From Corallococcus macrosporus (GTDB lineage Bacteria > Myxococcota > Myxococcia > Myxococcales > Myxococcaceae), in assembly GCF_017302985.1 (NCBI RefSeq), contig NZ_JAFIMU010000007.1, positions 3,399,620 through 3,463,619 of the forward strand: a stretch of DNA of 64,000 nt, in the 5' to 3' direction. The notes beneath the pieces were generated by a model that was not told the origin of the DNA, did not search any database, and saw nothing but the letters and a program-made list of their open reading frames with translations. How positions within the stretch are numbered: the first letter of the stretch is position 1; each line of letters starts with the position of its first letter. The translations under genes and the position numbers were made by a program. Positions 52,980 through 62,940 of the stretch are shown one piece after another.

Positions 52980-55702
52980 CCTTCACCCTTCCCCAGGCGT
53001 GGCTGCTGCTGTTGCCGCTGGGCCTCTTCCTGTGGCGCCATGGCCGGAGACCCGGCCCGCCCATGGTGCTGCGCTGGGCGCTGCTGGTGCTCGGCGTGGG
53101 CGCGCTGGCCGGGCCGGAGCTGCGGCTGGCCAACGCGGGCAGCGACGTGGCCGTGGTGGTGGACCGCTCGCGCTCCATGCCGCTGGACGTGGACCGCGTG
53201 GCGCAGGAGCTGATTTCGCTGGTGGAGTCCCAGCGCCGGCCGGGCGACCGCGTGGGCGTCATCACCTACGGTCGCGAGGCCCGGGTGGAGTCTCCGCTGT
53301 CGGAGGTCGGCCGGTTCGGCGGCTTCACGCGGCCGGTGGACGCGGAGGCGTCGGACCTGTCGGCCGCGCTGGATGCGCGGGCGCGCTCATTCCCGCTGAA
53401 CGCACGGGCCGGGTGCTCGTGGTGTCCGACGGGCGGGCCACGGGCGCGGATGCTCGGGGCGCGACGCGGCGGCTGGCGGCGCGAGGCATCGCGGTGGACT
53501 ACCGGCAGGTGTCCCGTCCGGAGCCCGCGCTGGACGTGGCCGTCGTGTCCCTGGACGTGCCCGCCACCGTCTCCGTGCGCGAGCCCTTCCAGTTCTCCCG
53601 CCGTGGTGCAGGCCACCTCCGCCGTCACCGGCACCGTGCGCCTGGAGCGCGACGGGAAGGTGCTGGTGAAGGGCCGTTCGACTTCAAGCCCGGCCCCAAC
53701 CTGTTTGCCCCTTCGCGACCTGCTGGAGGAGCCGGGGCTCGTGCGCTACCGGCTCACGGTGGAGGTGCCCGGCGACGGCGTCCCCGAGAACGACGTGGGC
53801 GTGGGCGTACTGCGAGTGGAGGGCCCGCCGCGCGTGCTGCTGCTCACCTCGCAGCCCTCGGGCACGCTGGCGAAGGCGCTGTCGGCGACGGGAATGGAGG
53901 TGGACGTGAAGGCGCCGTTCCACCTGTCGCTGGAGGCGCTCGATGGGGTGGGCGTGGTGGTGCTGGAGAACGTGGACGCCAACGCGCTTGGCGAGACGGG
54001 CTTGAACGCGCTGGCGGACTACGTGGACCAGGCCGGCGGCGGGCTGGTGATGACGGGAGGGCGTTCGAGCTTCGGCGAGGGCGGCTACCGGCGTTCCCCC
54101 GTGGAGCCGTTGCTGCCCGTGTCGCTGGAGATGCGCGAGGAGCAGCGGCGCGCGTCGGTGGCGATGAGCGTGCTCATGGATTCCAGCTGCTCCATGGGCA
54201 TGCAGGTGCCGGACGGCCGCACGAAGATGGAGCTGGCCGCGGAGGGCGTGACGGCGGCGCTCACGCTGCTCAACGCGAACGACGAAGCCTCCGTGCACAT
54301 GGTGGACACGGAGCCGCACGAGTCTTCCCGCTGAGCCCCGTGAGCGACGCCTGCCGCTGGCCAGGTGGCGAGGGGCTTCAGCGGCGGTGGCGCATCTACT
54401 GGGCGCGGCCCTGCGAGCGGGCCGCAAGGAGATCCTCCGCAGCGACAAGCCCACGCGGCACGTGGTGCTGTTCTCCGACGCGGCGGACTCCGAGAGCCGG
54501 ACGACTACCAGGCGACGCTGGCCGCGCTGCGGAGGCCCACGTGACGGTGTCCGTCATCGGCCTGGGCAAGCCCACGGATCCGGACGCGGACCTGCTGCGC
54601 GAGGTGGCCCGGCGCGGAGAAGGGCGCATCTACTTCGCGGAAGACGCCATGAGCCTGCCGCGCATCTTCAGCCAGGGACGCTCGCGGTGGCGAGGGCCAC
54701 GTTCGTGGACGAGCCCGCGTCGATGGAGGCCGCGCCGGACCTGCCGCTGCTGGGGCCGCTGCCGACGACGGGGCTGCCGCAGGTGGGCGGCTACAACCTC
54801 ACCTACCTGAAGCCCCGCGCGAACGTGGCGCTGCGCACGCTGGACACCAACGCCGCGCCGGTGCTGGCGCTGTGGCCGCATGGAGCCGGGCGCACGGTGG
54901 CGCTCACGGCGGAGGTGGACGGCAAGTACACGGCGAGCTGCGCGAGTGGAGCGCGCTGCGGGCGACGCTGGAGGCGGTGGTGCGCTGGTCGATGGGGCGG
55001 GCCACGCCGAAGGAGGAGGCGGTGGTGCGCTCGGAGCGCCAGGGCAACCTGCTGCGAGTGACGTTGGACCTGCCGCCGGAGAGCCGATGCCGGAGCACTG
55101 CCCACGGCGGTGTTTGCTGTCAGGCGACGGCGCTCGGGCGCGGAGAAGCCGCTGCACTGGGAGGATGAGGACCGGCTGGTGGTCGAGTATCCCCTGAGCG
55201 GCAGCGGCACTGGCATCCGGTGGTGAAGTGGGGCGGGCGCGTGTTGAGGGCGCCACCGGTAGCGCTGCCCTACGCGCCGGAGTTCGAACCGGGCAGCGCG
55301 AAGGAGGGGCTCAAGCTCCTGCGAGCCCTGGCGGCGGTGGGAGGCGGCCAGGAGCGGCTGTCGATGACAGGCCTGTTCGCGGAGGCGCCGGAGTCCGAGG
55401 GCCGCGTGCCGCTGGCTCGTGGCTGTGGCGTTCGCGCTGGCGGCGATGCTGGCGGAAGTGGCCGTGCGCCGGTTCCTCTCCGCGCCCCGAGTGAAAGCAG
55501 CCCGGGAGCGGCCCGCGAAGGACGCCAGGGCACGAGGGCCGGCGGAAGCACCGCGCACCGACGCAAGACCCCACCGCGACACCGACCCGGCCTGCGCCAG
55601 AGGAGCCAACCCAGCAGAAGCCGGAACCCCCAAGCCGCCCGCCGGAGTGGACTCCGCGCTGGAAGCCGCACGCGCCGTGCACGGCGCCGCACAGGGCGCT
55701 GA
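52976..55702 (+). pseudogene. Double-vWA protein gene, frameshifted copy (probable sequencing error)
   Basis: The same gene as the intact one at 56,012-58,753, but with many single-base indels against the mirror. Clear examples: missing G near 53,376, extra C near 53,598, missing G near 53,672, extra T near 53,703, missing G near 54,321, 54,350, 54,359 and 54,391, further losses near 54,493, 54,533 and 54,931, and others to 55,640. Most fall in short homopolymer runs and no substitution was noticed. Reading frame is kept only to about residue 133 from the ATG overlap with the BatA stop. I treat it as one gene rendered poorly, not as a real pseudogene. Confidence 0.85.
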
Positions 55703-55780
55703 ACGCTGAGCTCCAAGGAATGCCCCATCGCCCTGGGGCCGGACCACCAGGCGGGAACCTCCGCCGAGTGGCGTCCAAAC

Positions 55781-55799
55781 CTGTCCGACAGTCGGACAG
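55781..55799. repeat. Small hairpin, GTCCGA-CAG-TCGGAC core (left copy)
   Basis: CTGTCCGA (55781-55788), CAG, TCGGACAG (55792-55799). Its mirror at 55,910-55,934 reads AACCTGTCCGA-CTG-TCGGACAGGTT with 11-bp arms; the left copy has lost one G after its right arm. About 80 bp past the vWA stop, so terminator-like, though without a T-run. Confidence 0.7.
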
Positions 55800-55841
55800 T
55801 TCCCGCGACGCGCGTGAGTGGAGCCCCCAAGTCGAAGCTCG

Positions 55842-55871
55842 CCAAACTGGTCCGACAGTCGACCAGTTTGG
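55842..55871. repeat. Pivot hairpin at the centre of the inverted repeat
   Basis: CCAAACTGGTC (55842-55852) pairs with GACCAGTTTGG (55861-55871); the loop between is CGACAGTC. With one missing G restored it becomes a 14-bp stem around CAG, sharing the GTCCGA-CAG-TCGGAC core of the neighbouring hairpin. So the fold-back happened exactly at a member of this small hairpin family, or the pivot created a look-alike. Confidence 0.75.
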
Positions 55872-55909
55872 AGACTTCGACTTGGGGGCTCCTCACGCCG
55901 CGTCGCGGG

Positions 55910-55934
55910 AACCTGTCCGACTGTCGGACAGGTT
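55910..55934. repeat. Small hairpin, intact right copy
   Basis: AACCTGTCCGA (55910-55920), CTG, TCGGACAGGTT (55924-55934), a perfect 11-bp stem with a 3-nt loop. Mirror of 55,781-55,799. Confidence 0.7.
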
Positions 55935-56011
55935 TGGACGCCACTCGGCGGGAGGTTCCCGCCTGGTGGTCCGGCCCCAGGGCGATGGGGCATTCCTTGG
56001 AGCTCAGCGTT

Positions 56012-58753
56012 TCAGCGCCCTGTGCGGCGCCGTGCACGGGCGCGTGCGGCTTCCAGCGCGGAGTCCACTCCGGCGGGCGGCTTCGGGGGTTCCGGCTTCT
56101 GCTGGGTTGGCTCCTCTGGCGCAGGCCGGGTCGGTGTCGCGGTGGGTCTTGCGTCGGTGCGCGGTGCTTCCGCCGGCCCTCGTGCCCTGGCGTCCTTCGC
56201 GGGCCGCTCCCGGGCTGCTTTCACTCGGGGCGCGGAGAGGAACCGGCGCACGGCCACTTCCGCCAGCATCGCCGCCAGCGCGAACGCCACCAGCCACGGA
56301 GCCAGCGGCACGCGGCCCTCGGACTCCGGCGCCTCCGCGAACAGGCCTGTCATCGACAGCCGCTCCTGGCCGCCTCCCACCGCCGCCAGGGCTCGCAGGA
56401 GCTTGAGCCCCTCCTTCGCGCTGCCCGGTTCGAACTCCGGCGCGTAGGGCAGCGCTACCGGTGGCGCCCTCAACACGCGCCCGCCCCACTTCACCACCGG
56501 ATGCCAGGTGCCGCTGCCGCTCAGGGGATACTCGACCACCAGCCGGTCCTCATCCTCCCAGTGCAGCGGCTTCTCCGCGCCCGAGCGGCCGTCGCCTGAC
56601 AGCAACACCGCCGTGGGCAGTGCTCCCGGCATCGGCTCTCCCGGCGGCAGGTCCAACGTCACTCGCAGCAGGTTGCCCTGGCGCTCCGAGCGCACCACCG
56701 CCTCCTCCTTCGGCGTGGCCCGCCCCATCGACCAGCGCACCACCGCCTCCAGCGTCGCCCGCAGCGCGCTCCACTCGCGCAGCTCGCCCGTGTACTTGCC
56801 GTCCACCTCCGCCGTGAGCGCCACCGTGCGCCCGGCTCCATGCGGCCACAGCGCCAGCACCGGCGCGGCGTTGGTGTCCAGCGTGCGCAGCGCCACGTTC
56901 GCGCGGGGCTTCAGGTAGGTGAGGTTGTAGCCGCCCACCTGCGGCAGCCCCGTCGTCGGCAGCGGCCCCAGCAGCGGCAGGTCCGGCGCGGCCTCCATCG
57001 ACGCGGGCTCGTCCACGAACGTGGCCCTCGCCACCGCGAGCGTCTCCTGGCTGAAGATGCGCGGCAGGCTCATGGCGTCTTCCGCGAAGTAGATGCGCCC
57101 TTCTCCGCGCCGGGCCACCTCGCGCAGCAGGTCCGCGTCCGGATCCGTGGGCTTGCCCAGGCCGATGACGGACACCGTCACGTGGGCCTCCCGCAGCGCG
57201 GCCAGCGTCGCCTGGTAGTCGTCCGGCTCCTCGGAGTCCGCCGCGTCGGAGAACAGCACCACGTGCCGCGTGGGCTTGTCGCTGCGGAGGATCTCCTTGC
57301 GGCCCGCTCGCAGGGCCGCGCCCACGTAGATGCCGCCACCGCCGCTGAAGCCCCTCGCCACCTGGCCCAGCGGCAGGCCGTCGCTCACGGGGCTCAGCGG
57401 GAAGACCTCGTGCGGCTCCGTGTCCACCATGTGCACGGAGGCTTCGTCGTTCGCGTTGAGCAGCGTGAGCGCCGCCGTCACGCCCTCCGCGGCCAGCTCC
57501 ATCTTCGTGCGGCCGTCCGGCACCTGCATGCCCATGGAGCAGCTGGAATCCATGAGCACGCTCATCGCCACCGACGCGCGCCGCTGCTCCTCGCGCATCT
57601 CCAGCGACACGGGCAGCAACGGCTCCACGGGGGAACGCCGGTAGCCGCCCTCGCCGAAGCTCGAACGCCCTCCCGTCATCACCAGCCCGCCGCCGGCCTG
57701 GTCCACGTAGTCCGCCAGCGCGTTCAAGCCCGTCTCGCCAAGCGCGTTGGCGTCCACGTTCTCCAGCACCACCACGCCCACCCCATCGAGCGCCTCCAGC
57801 GACAGGTGGAACGGCGCCTTCACGTCCACCTCCATTCCCGTCGCCGACAGCGCCTTCGCCAGCGTGCCCGAGGGCTGCGAGGTGAGCAGCAGCACGCGCG
57901 GCGGGCCCTCCACTCGCAGTACGCCCACGCCCACGTCGTTCTCGGGGACGCCGTCGCCGGGCACCTCCACCGTGAGCCGGTAGCGCACGAGCCCCGGCTC
58001 CTCCAGCAGGTCGCGAAGGGGCAACAGGTTGGGGCCGGGCTTGAAGTCGAACGGCCCCTTCACCAGCACCTTCCCGTCGCGCTCCAGGCGCACGGTGCCG
58101 GTGACGGCGGAGGTGGCCTGCACCACGGCGGAGAACTGGAAGGGCTCGCGCACGGAGACGGTGGCGGGCACGTCCAGGGACACGACGGCCACGTCCAGCG
58201 CGGGCTCCGGACGGGACACCTGCCGGTAGTCCACCGCGATGCCTCGCGCCGCCAGCCGCCGCGTCGCGCCCCGAGCATCCGCGCCCGTGGCCCGCCCGTC
58301 GGACACCACGAGCACCCGGCCCGTGCGTTCAGCGGGAATGAGCGCGCCCGCCGCATCCAGCGCGGCCGACAGGTCCGACGCCTCCGCGTCCACCGGCCGC
58401 GTGAAGCCGCCGAACCGGCCGACCTCCGACAGCGGAGACTCCACCCGGGCCTCGCGACCGTAGGTGATGACGCCCACGCGGTCGCCCGGCCGGCGCTGGG
58501 ACTCCACCAGCGAAATCAGCTCCTGCGCCACGCGGTCCACGTCCAGCGGCATGGAGCGCGAGCGGTCCACCACCACGGCCACGTCGCTGCCCGCGTTGGC
58601 CAGCCGCAGCTCCGGCCCGGCCAGCGCGCCCACGCCGAGCACCAGCAGCGCCCAGCGCAGCACCATGGGCGGGCCGGGTCTCCGGCCATGGCGCCACAGG
58701 AAGAGGCCCAGCGGCAACAGCAGCAGCCACGCCTGGGGAAGGGTGAAGGTCAT
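56012..58753 (-). CDS. Double-vWA / amidotransferase-like membrane protein (intact copy)
   Basis: A 913-aa protein. Two N-terminal helices (LLLLPLGLFLW, MVLRWALLVLGVGALAG), a first vWA with VAVVVDRSRSM (DRSRS MIDAS, near 58-68), a linker, then an alpha/beta domain (about 290-375: RVLLLTSQPSG, GVGVVVLENVDANALGETG, GGGLVMTGGRSSFGEGGY) like the class I glutamine-amidotransferase-like domain of BatA-linked proteins, and a second vWA with MSVLMDSSCSMGM (DSSCS MIDAS, near 401). A final helix (LVAFALAAMLAEVAVRRFL) precedes a basic Pro/Arg tail ending RARRRTGR. Start ATG overlaps the BatA stop. Last gene of the operon. The genome probably has one copy of this gene. Confidence 0.85.
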   Translation of the reverse strand: MTFTLPQAWLLLLPLGLFLWRHGRRPGPPMVLRWALLVLGVGALAGPELRLANAGSDVAVVVDRSRSMPLDVDRVAQELISLVESQRRPGDRVGVITYGREARVESPLSEVGRFGGFTRPVDAEASDLSAALDAAGALIPAERTGRVLVVSDGRATGADARGATRRLAARGIAVDYRQVSRPEPALDVAVVSLDVPATVSVREPFQFSAVVQATSAVTGTVRLERDGKVLVKGPFDFKPGPNLLPLRDLLEEPGLVRYRLTVEVPGDGVPENDVGVGVLRVEGPPRVLLLTSQPSGTLAKALSATGMEVDVKAPFHLSLEALDGVGVVVLENVDANALGETGLNALADYVDQAGGGLVMTGGRSSFGEGGYRRSPVEPLLPVSLEMREEQRRASVAMSVLMDSSCSMGMQVPDGRTKMELAAEGVTAALTLLNANDEASVHMVDTEPHEVFPLSPVSDGLPLGQVARGFSGGGGIYVGAALRAGRKEILRSDKPTRHVVLFSDAADSEEPDDYQATLAALREAHVTVSVIGLGKPTDPDADLLREVARRGEGRIYFAEDAMSLPRIFSQETLAVARATFVDEPASMEAAPDLPLLGPLPTTGLPQVGGYNLTYLKPRANVALRTLDTNAAPVLALWPHGAGRTVALTAEVDGKYTGELREWSALRATLEAVVRWSMGRATPKEEAVVRSERQGNLLRVTLDLPPGEPMPGALPTAVLLSGDGRSGAEKPLHWEDEDRLVVEYPLSGSGTWHPVVKWGGRVLRAPPVALPYAPEFEPGSAKEGLKLLRALAAVGGGQERLSMTGLFAEAPESEGRVPLAPWLVAFALAAMLAEVAVRRFLSAPRVKAARERPAKDARARGPAEAPRTDARPTATPTRPAPEEPTQQKPEPPKPPAGVDSALEAARARARRRTGR

Positions 58754-60483
58754 GCCTTCCTCGTGACGTAGAAGTCCGCCAGCAGCGCGGCCAGCAGCAC
58801 CACCAGGGGCCAGCGGGCGCGCTCATGGCCGCCGGTCTCTTCGGAGTCCTCGCCTGCTTCCTTCGCGGGCACGTCGGTACTGCCCCGGCCGCGCAGGTCC
58901 GACTCCCGCGCATCCAGCGCCAGCACCTCCAGCGAGTCCACGTCCCGGCCCTCGCGCTCCAGCACATAGCGGCCGGGGTGGGTGGGCGCTGGGAGGCTCA
59001 GCGCGCCCGCGCCGAACACGGGCTTGCGCCCCGAGGGCCCCTTCAGCGCGTAGCGAGCCCCGGCTTCCGTCACCACGGCGAGCGACTCGCCCAGGTTGAG
59101 CTGATGTCGGGGGAAGCCTTCGCGCAGCCGCCGCGCTTCACGCACCACGTTGCCCAACAGCACGGGCCAGGCGGTGGTGCGCTGGAGGTTGGAGCGCGCC
59201 AGGTCCACGTTGAGGTGCAGCCGTCCGCCCTCCTCTTCCGACACGAGCACGGCCTCGCCCGCGGTCATCAGCGGACGGCCCGGAGGGTTCGCGCCCGCCG
59301 TCCACCGCACGCCCGCGAGCTGTACGTCGTCCATCAGCGAGCTGCCCTTCTCCATGAAGAACGGCCCCACGAAGGTGCGCAGCGGTCCTTCCGCGCCCAG
59401 CGTCACGCGGGCCTCCGCGCGCGCGGGGCCCACGGACAGCACCGGCGCACCGGGAACGGGAGTGCCATGCGCCACGTCGGGAGACACCGCCAGGAAGCGC
59501 TCCAGCGCCTGCTTCGACGCGGGCGACAGGCCCTCCGTCAGCCCCACCGCCACCGGCATCACGGGGGACGGAGGCAGGCGCACGTGTCCGTCATCGGGGA
59601 GCGCGTCGTCCGGCAGGAACACCTCCACGTCGCCGGCCTCGCGGAACGTGAGGTGCACCGTCGCGGCGCCCTCTTCCGGCAGCGGGATGCGCTCCGTGCG
59701 CTCAGTGCCCTCGCGAGCGCCCGGTCCCGGTGCGGCGCGCACGCGAGCTTCGATTTCCGAAGGACCCGCGCCGAAGCGAGCCACCCGCAGCGTCACGGTG
59801 GCCCGGCCGCCTTCGTCGCGCCGCTGTGCGGAGACCAGCGCCACGTTGCCCTGGGAGCGGCCCAGCGCCGTCCAGCGCACGGAGGGAGGCACGGTCGCGT
59901 CCGTGGAGGGTGGCGCGTCGGTGAAGAAGTGCACGCGCGTGCCCGGTCCGGCCAGCTCCTGCGCCCAGAGGAGCGACGCCGTGACGTCATGGTCCGGCCC
60001 GCGAGCCTCGAAGGACTCCAGTGCGCCCAGGGCGCGCGAGGCCTCCGCCTCCGGTCCAGCGATGACCTGGGGCGACACACCGCTCGCGAGCACCGTGACG
60101 TGCGTCGCGCGTTCGGTCTCCACGCGCTTCGCGGCCTCGGTGCGCACGTGCTCCAGCACCGTCCTGCCATCCGGAGTCCGAGCGGACATGGACAGGCTGC
60201 CATCCACGACCAGCACGAGGTGACGGCGCCGAGCAGTCTCGCCCAAGCGAACGTCCGCCAGATACAGCGCGGCGGCGAGCACGGCGAGCACCTCCAGCAG
60301 CAGCGACGCCTCGCGAGTGAAGCGCTCCCACCGCGGCCCGCCCTCCGCGCGAGGACGCGGCGTGCGCCAGAGGAACAGCGCGCTCACCACCACCGGCTTC
60401 TGCCGGCGGCGCAGGAAGTACGCCGCGACCAACGGCACCAGCGCGCCCAGCGCCAGCAGCCCCCAGGGAAGCCCGAAGCTCAC
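58750..60483 (-). CDS. BatA-like protein, mirrored copy
   Basis: Identical 577-aa product to the gene at 51,246-52,979, in opposite orientation, with the same GTG start and 4-bp overlap with the double-vWA gene. Kept as a separate entry only because it is in the sequence; see the inverted-repeat finding. Confidence 0.85.
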   Translation of the reverse strand: MSFGLPWGLLALGALVPLVAAYFLRRRQKPVVVSALFLWRTPRPRAEGGPRWERFTREASLLLEVLAVLAAALYLADVRLGETARRRHLVLVVDGSLSMSARTPDGRTVLEHVRTEAAKRVETERATHVTVLASGVSPQVIAGPEAEASRALGALESFEARGPDHDVTASLLWAQELAGPGTRVHFFTDAPPSTDATVPPSVRWTALGRSQGNVALVSAQRRDEGGRATVTLRVARFGAGPSEIEARVRAAPGPGAREGTERTERIPLPEEGAATVHLTFREAGDVEVFLPDDALPDDGHVRLPPSPVMPVAVGLTEGLSPASKQALERFLAVSPDVAHGTPVPGAPVLSVGPARAEARVTLGAEGPLRTFVGPFFMEKGSSLMDDVQLAGVRWTAGANPPGRPLMTAGEAVLVSEEEGGRLHLNVDLARSNLQRTTAWPVLLGNVVREARRLREGFPRHQLNLGESLAVVTEAGARYALKGPSGRKPVFGAGALSLPAPTHPGRYVLEREGRDVDSLEVLALDARESDLRGRGSTDVPAKEAGEDSEETGGHERARWPLVVLLAALLADFYVTRKA

Positions 60484-60565
60484 GCCCCGCCTCCCGCGAT
60501 GCACAGCACGCGAGCGCGCCTGCCCTCACGCACGCCCGTGCTCCATGCTTCACGCGCCACGCAGC

Positions 60566-61426
60566 TCACGCCCCGCCTCCCGCGATGAACAATGCGCGCA
60601 GCGGTCCCGCGACCTGTGCTCGCAAGCCCTCCGCCGCGTTCACGGTGAGCAGCGTTCCGCGTGCCCGCGTCGCCGCGCTCCTCAGCGCGCGCTGGTGCTC
60701 CGCGAAGCGGCGGGCGTAGGCGGCCAGCACTCCGTCCGTCAGCAACTCCTCCAGCGCCACGCCGCTCTCCGCGTCCACCAGCCGCGCGCCCTCACCGCCC
60801 GTGGGCTCCAGGTCCTCCGCGTCCAGCACCTGCACCAGGAACAGCGCCGAGGCTCCTCGCGACAGCCGGGCGCACAGCGCCTCCAGGTCCGTCTCGAAGA
60901 GGAAGTCACTCACCACCACCCGCAAGCCACACGGCCGCAACAGCGGCAGCCGTCCCAGCGCCGACGCCAGGTCATCCCGCGCCTCGAACTCCGTGCCCCG
61001 CAGCGCCGCGCGGCACGCCGGCCCCTGCACCCGCTCCGACCGCTCCCCGCCCCACAGCAGCGTCGGCGTCAACCCCTGCCTCCCGCCCACCTCCACCGTC
61101 AGCAGCGCCACCTCCCGAGCCCCCGCCGCCTTGCGCGGCGACAACCCCATGCTGCGCGAGCCGTCCAGCAGCACCTCCACGCGCGGCGACACCTCGTCCT
61201 GGCGCACGCGCAACACCAGCTCCCCCGTGCGCGCCACCGCGTTCCAGTCCAGCTGCCGCAGGTCATCCCCCGGCTGGTACGCGCGGAAGTCGTGCAGCTC
61301 CATCGCGCTGCCCGCGGACGTGGCACGCACCTCGCCCACCCGTCCCCGCTGCGGCAGGCGCGGCAGGGCCAGGCTCAAGCCCGGCGCCAGCCGCGCCACC
61401 TCCGCCTCATCCAGCCTCGCGCTCAC
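60566..61426 (-). CDS. DUF58 protein, mirrored copy
   Basis: Identical 286-aa product to 50,303-51,163, opposite orientation, same GTG start overlapping the permease stop. Confidence 0.85.
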   Translation of the reverse strand: MSARLDEAEVARLAPGLSLALPRLPQRGRVGEVRATSAGSAMELHDFRAYQPGDDLRQLDWNAVARTGELVLRVRQDEVSPRVEVLLDGSRSMGLSPRKAAGAREVALLTVEVGGRQGLTPTLLWGGERSERVQGPACRAALRGTEFEARDDLASALGRLPLLRPCGLRVVVSDFLFETDLEALCARLSRGASALFLVQVLDAEDLEPTGGEGARLVDAESGVALEELLTDGVLAAYARRFAEHQRALRSAATRARGTLLTVNAAEGLRAQVAGPLRALFIAGGGA

Positions 61427-62940
61427 CGCTGATGGACCCGCCGCTCGCGGTCCGCCAGCACGCGGTCCGCCGCGAACGCCGCCAGGAACGCCACCAGCGC
61501 CACGCACAGCAGCAGCTCCGGCGGCATCTTCAGGCCGCTCGGGTCGCTGTAGTCGTACCGGCCGAAGTTCAGCGTCCCCAGCACCGGGTTGAGCAGGTTG
61601 AGCAATTCATCGCGCCCCTCCAGGTCCAGGAACACCGCCAGCAGCGGCGGCACCCCGGCCCCCAGCACGCCCACCAGGACGTAGAGCAGCCGCACCGACA
61701 CCGGCGACGCGAACCGCCCCGAGCGCGGCATCCGTCCCAGCAGCAGCGCCACCGACAGATACAGCACCCCGTAGAGCCCCAGCGCCATGACCGGCATCGT
61801 CATCCGCAGGGTCCTCGTCGAGTCGTCCGACATCCACAGCAGCACCGTGCACCCGGCCGCCCAGCCCACGAGCAGCAGCACCGACAGCCGGAACCCGCGC
61901 AGCGCCCCGGGCTTGAGCAGCGACCAGGCCCGAGTTCCCGCGCGCAGGGGACGCGACTGCCCGTCCACGTCCGTCCCCATGAAGAGGGTGGCGAAGATGA
62001 GGTGCAGGCCTCCCAGCATGCCCATCACCTCGGGGATGTCGTTGTCCTTGCCCTGCCACCACCACACCGCCGTCATCCCCACGAACGTCAGGACCATCTG
62101 CACCACCAGCGCCCGCCGGGGATGGCGCGTGTAGTCCTCCGTCACCAGCGACAGCCTCGACACCGCCGTCTCGAACACCAGCCAGCCGGTCGACACGAGC
62201 GCCCAGAACGCCGCGCCCAGCCCCAGGAAGAAGTCCCGGTCGAACGAGAACCCGCTGCCGCGCTCCTGCGTCACCACGAAGGTGAACGTCAGCGTCTGGA
62301 AGAACGTCACCACCAGCACGCCCACCAGCGCCAGCCGCACCGCGGCCCGCCCCATCCGGCTGTCCGCCAGCGTCGCCGCGCACACCGACACGAGCGTGAG
62401 GAACACCATCCACGCTCCGCCCATCAGCAGCACCATCAGGATGGTGGGCAGGTCGATGCCGTTGAGGAAGTAGCTGAACAGCAGGAACGGCCCCACCGCC
62501 GACGCGTACAGCGCCGCCTGCACCAGGAACGACGCCACCTTGCCGCCCAGGATGCGCCGGGGCCCCAGCCCCGTGAGCAGCAGCAGCGACCACGTCTCGT
62601 CCTCGCGCTCGCGCGCCAGCGAGCGGTACGCGTTGAAGGGGATGACGCCGAAGTGCACCAGCGCCAGGCACACGAAGAAGGAGAAGAAGTACGTGCGCCC
62701 CTCGCGCGTGTACGTGCTGGCGTGCGTGTTGGCGAACGCGATGAGCGACAGCACCAGGCACGCCGCGAGCAACAGCCCGAAGCACACCCAGAACACGCGC
62801 GTGCGCAGCCCCTGCCGCACCTCCTTCACCACCAGCGGGTTGAGCCGGTCGCCCCACTTCTCCCAGCGGTCGGACGTCACGGCGGGGACACCCGGGGCGG
62901 ACTCGGCCGCGCCCGACGCGGGACTTGCTTGCGTGCTCAC
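61423..62940 (-). CDS. ABC transporter permease, mirrored copy
   Basis: Identical 505-aa product to 48,789-50,306 in opposite orientation. Confidence 0.85.
   Translation of the reverse strand: MSTQASPASGAAESAPGVPAVTSDRWEKWGDRLNPLVVKEVRQGLRTRVFWVCFGLLLAACLVLSLIAFANTHASTYTREGRTYFFSFFVCLALVHFGVIPFNAYRSLAREREDETWSLLLLTGLGPRRILGGKVASFLVQAALYASAVGPFLLFSYFLNGIDLPTILMVLLMGGAWMVFLTLVSVCAATLADSRMGRAAVRLALVGVLVVTFFQTLTFTFVVTQERGSGFSFDRDFFLGLGAAFWALVSTGWLVFETAVSRLSLVTEDYTRHPRRALVVQMVLTFVGMTAVWWWQGKDNDIPEVMGMLGGLHLIFATLFMGTDVDGQSRPLRAGTRAWSLLKPGALRGFRLSVLLLVGWAAGCTVLLWMSDDSTRTLRMTMPVMALGLYGVLYLSVALLLGRMPRSGRFASPVSVRLLYVLVGVLGAGVPPLLAVFLDLEGRDELLNLLNPVLGTLNFGRYDYSDPSGLKMPPELLLCVALVAFLAAFAADRVLADRERRVHQR

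Larger units (their letters stand above)
47727..55852 (+). repeat. Left arm of a >8-kb inverted repeat
   Basis: Reverse complement of 55,861-64,000 throughout. Over most of its length the sum of paired coordinates is constant (111,729; 111,728 beyond the ABC ATPase error), showing exact identity. From 52,976 to the pivot the sum falls to 111,713, so this arm is a net 16 bases shorter. Between about 53,376 and 55,700 it carries many single-base indels mostly in G or C runs. The arm carries the end of the 604-aa gene, ABC ATPase, ABC permease, DUF58, BatA-like and broken vWA genes. Confidence 0.95.
55703..56011. other. 309-bp pivot region of the inverted repeat
   Basis: Non-coding. It is symmetric about 55,856: each half holds the ~150 bp after the double-vWA stop. 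It contains a hairpin at 55,781-55,799, the pivot hairpin at 55,842-55,871 and the mirror hairpin at 55,910-55,934. No gene, promoter or origin signal is evident. True genomic sequence beyond the pivot is not represented in the window. Confidence 0.8.

Noticed and set aside
52976..55702. A genuine decayed paralogue of the double-vWA gene
   Set aside because: Only single-base homopolymer indels distinguish it from the intact mirror copy; real decay would include substitutions.
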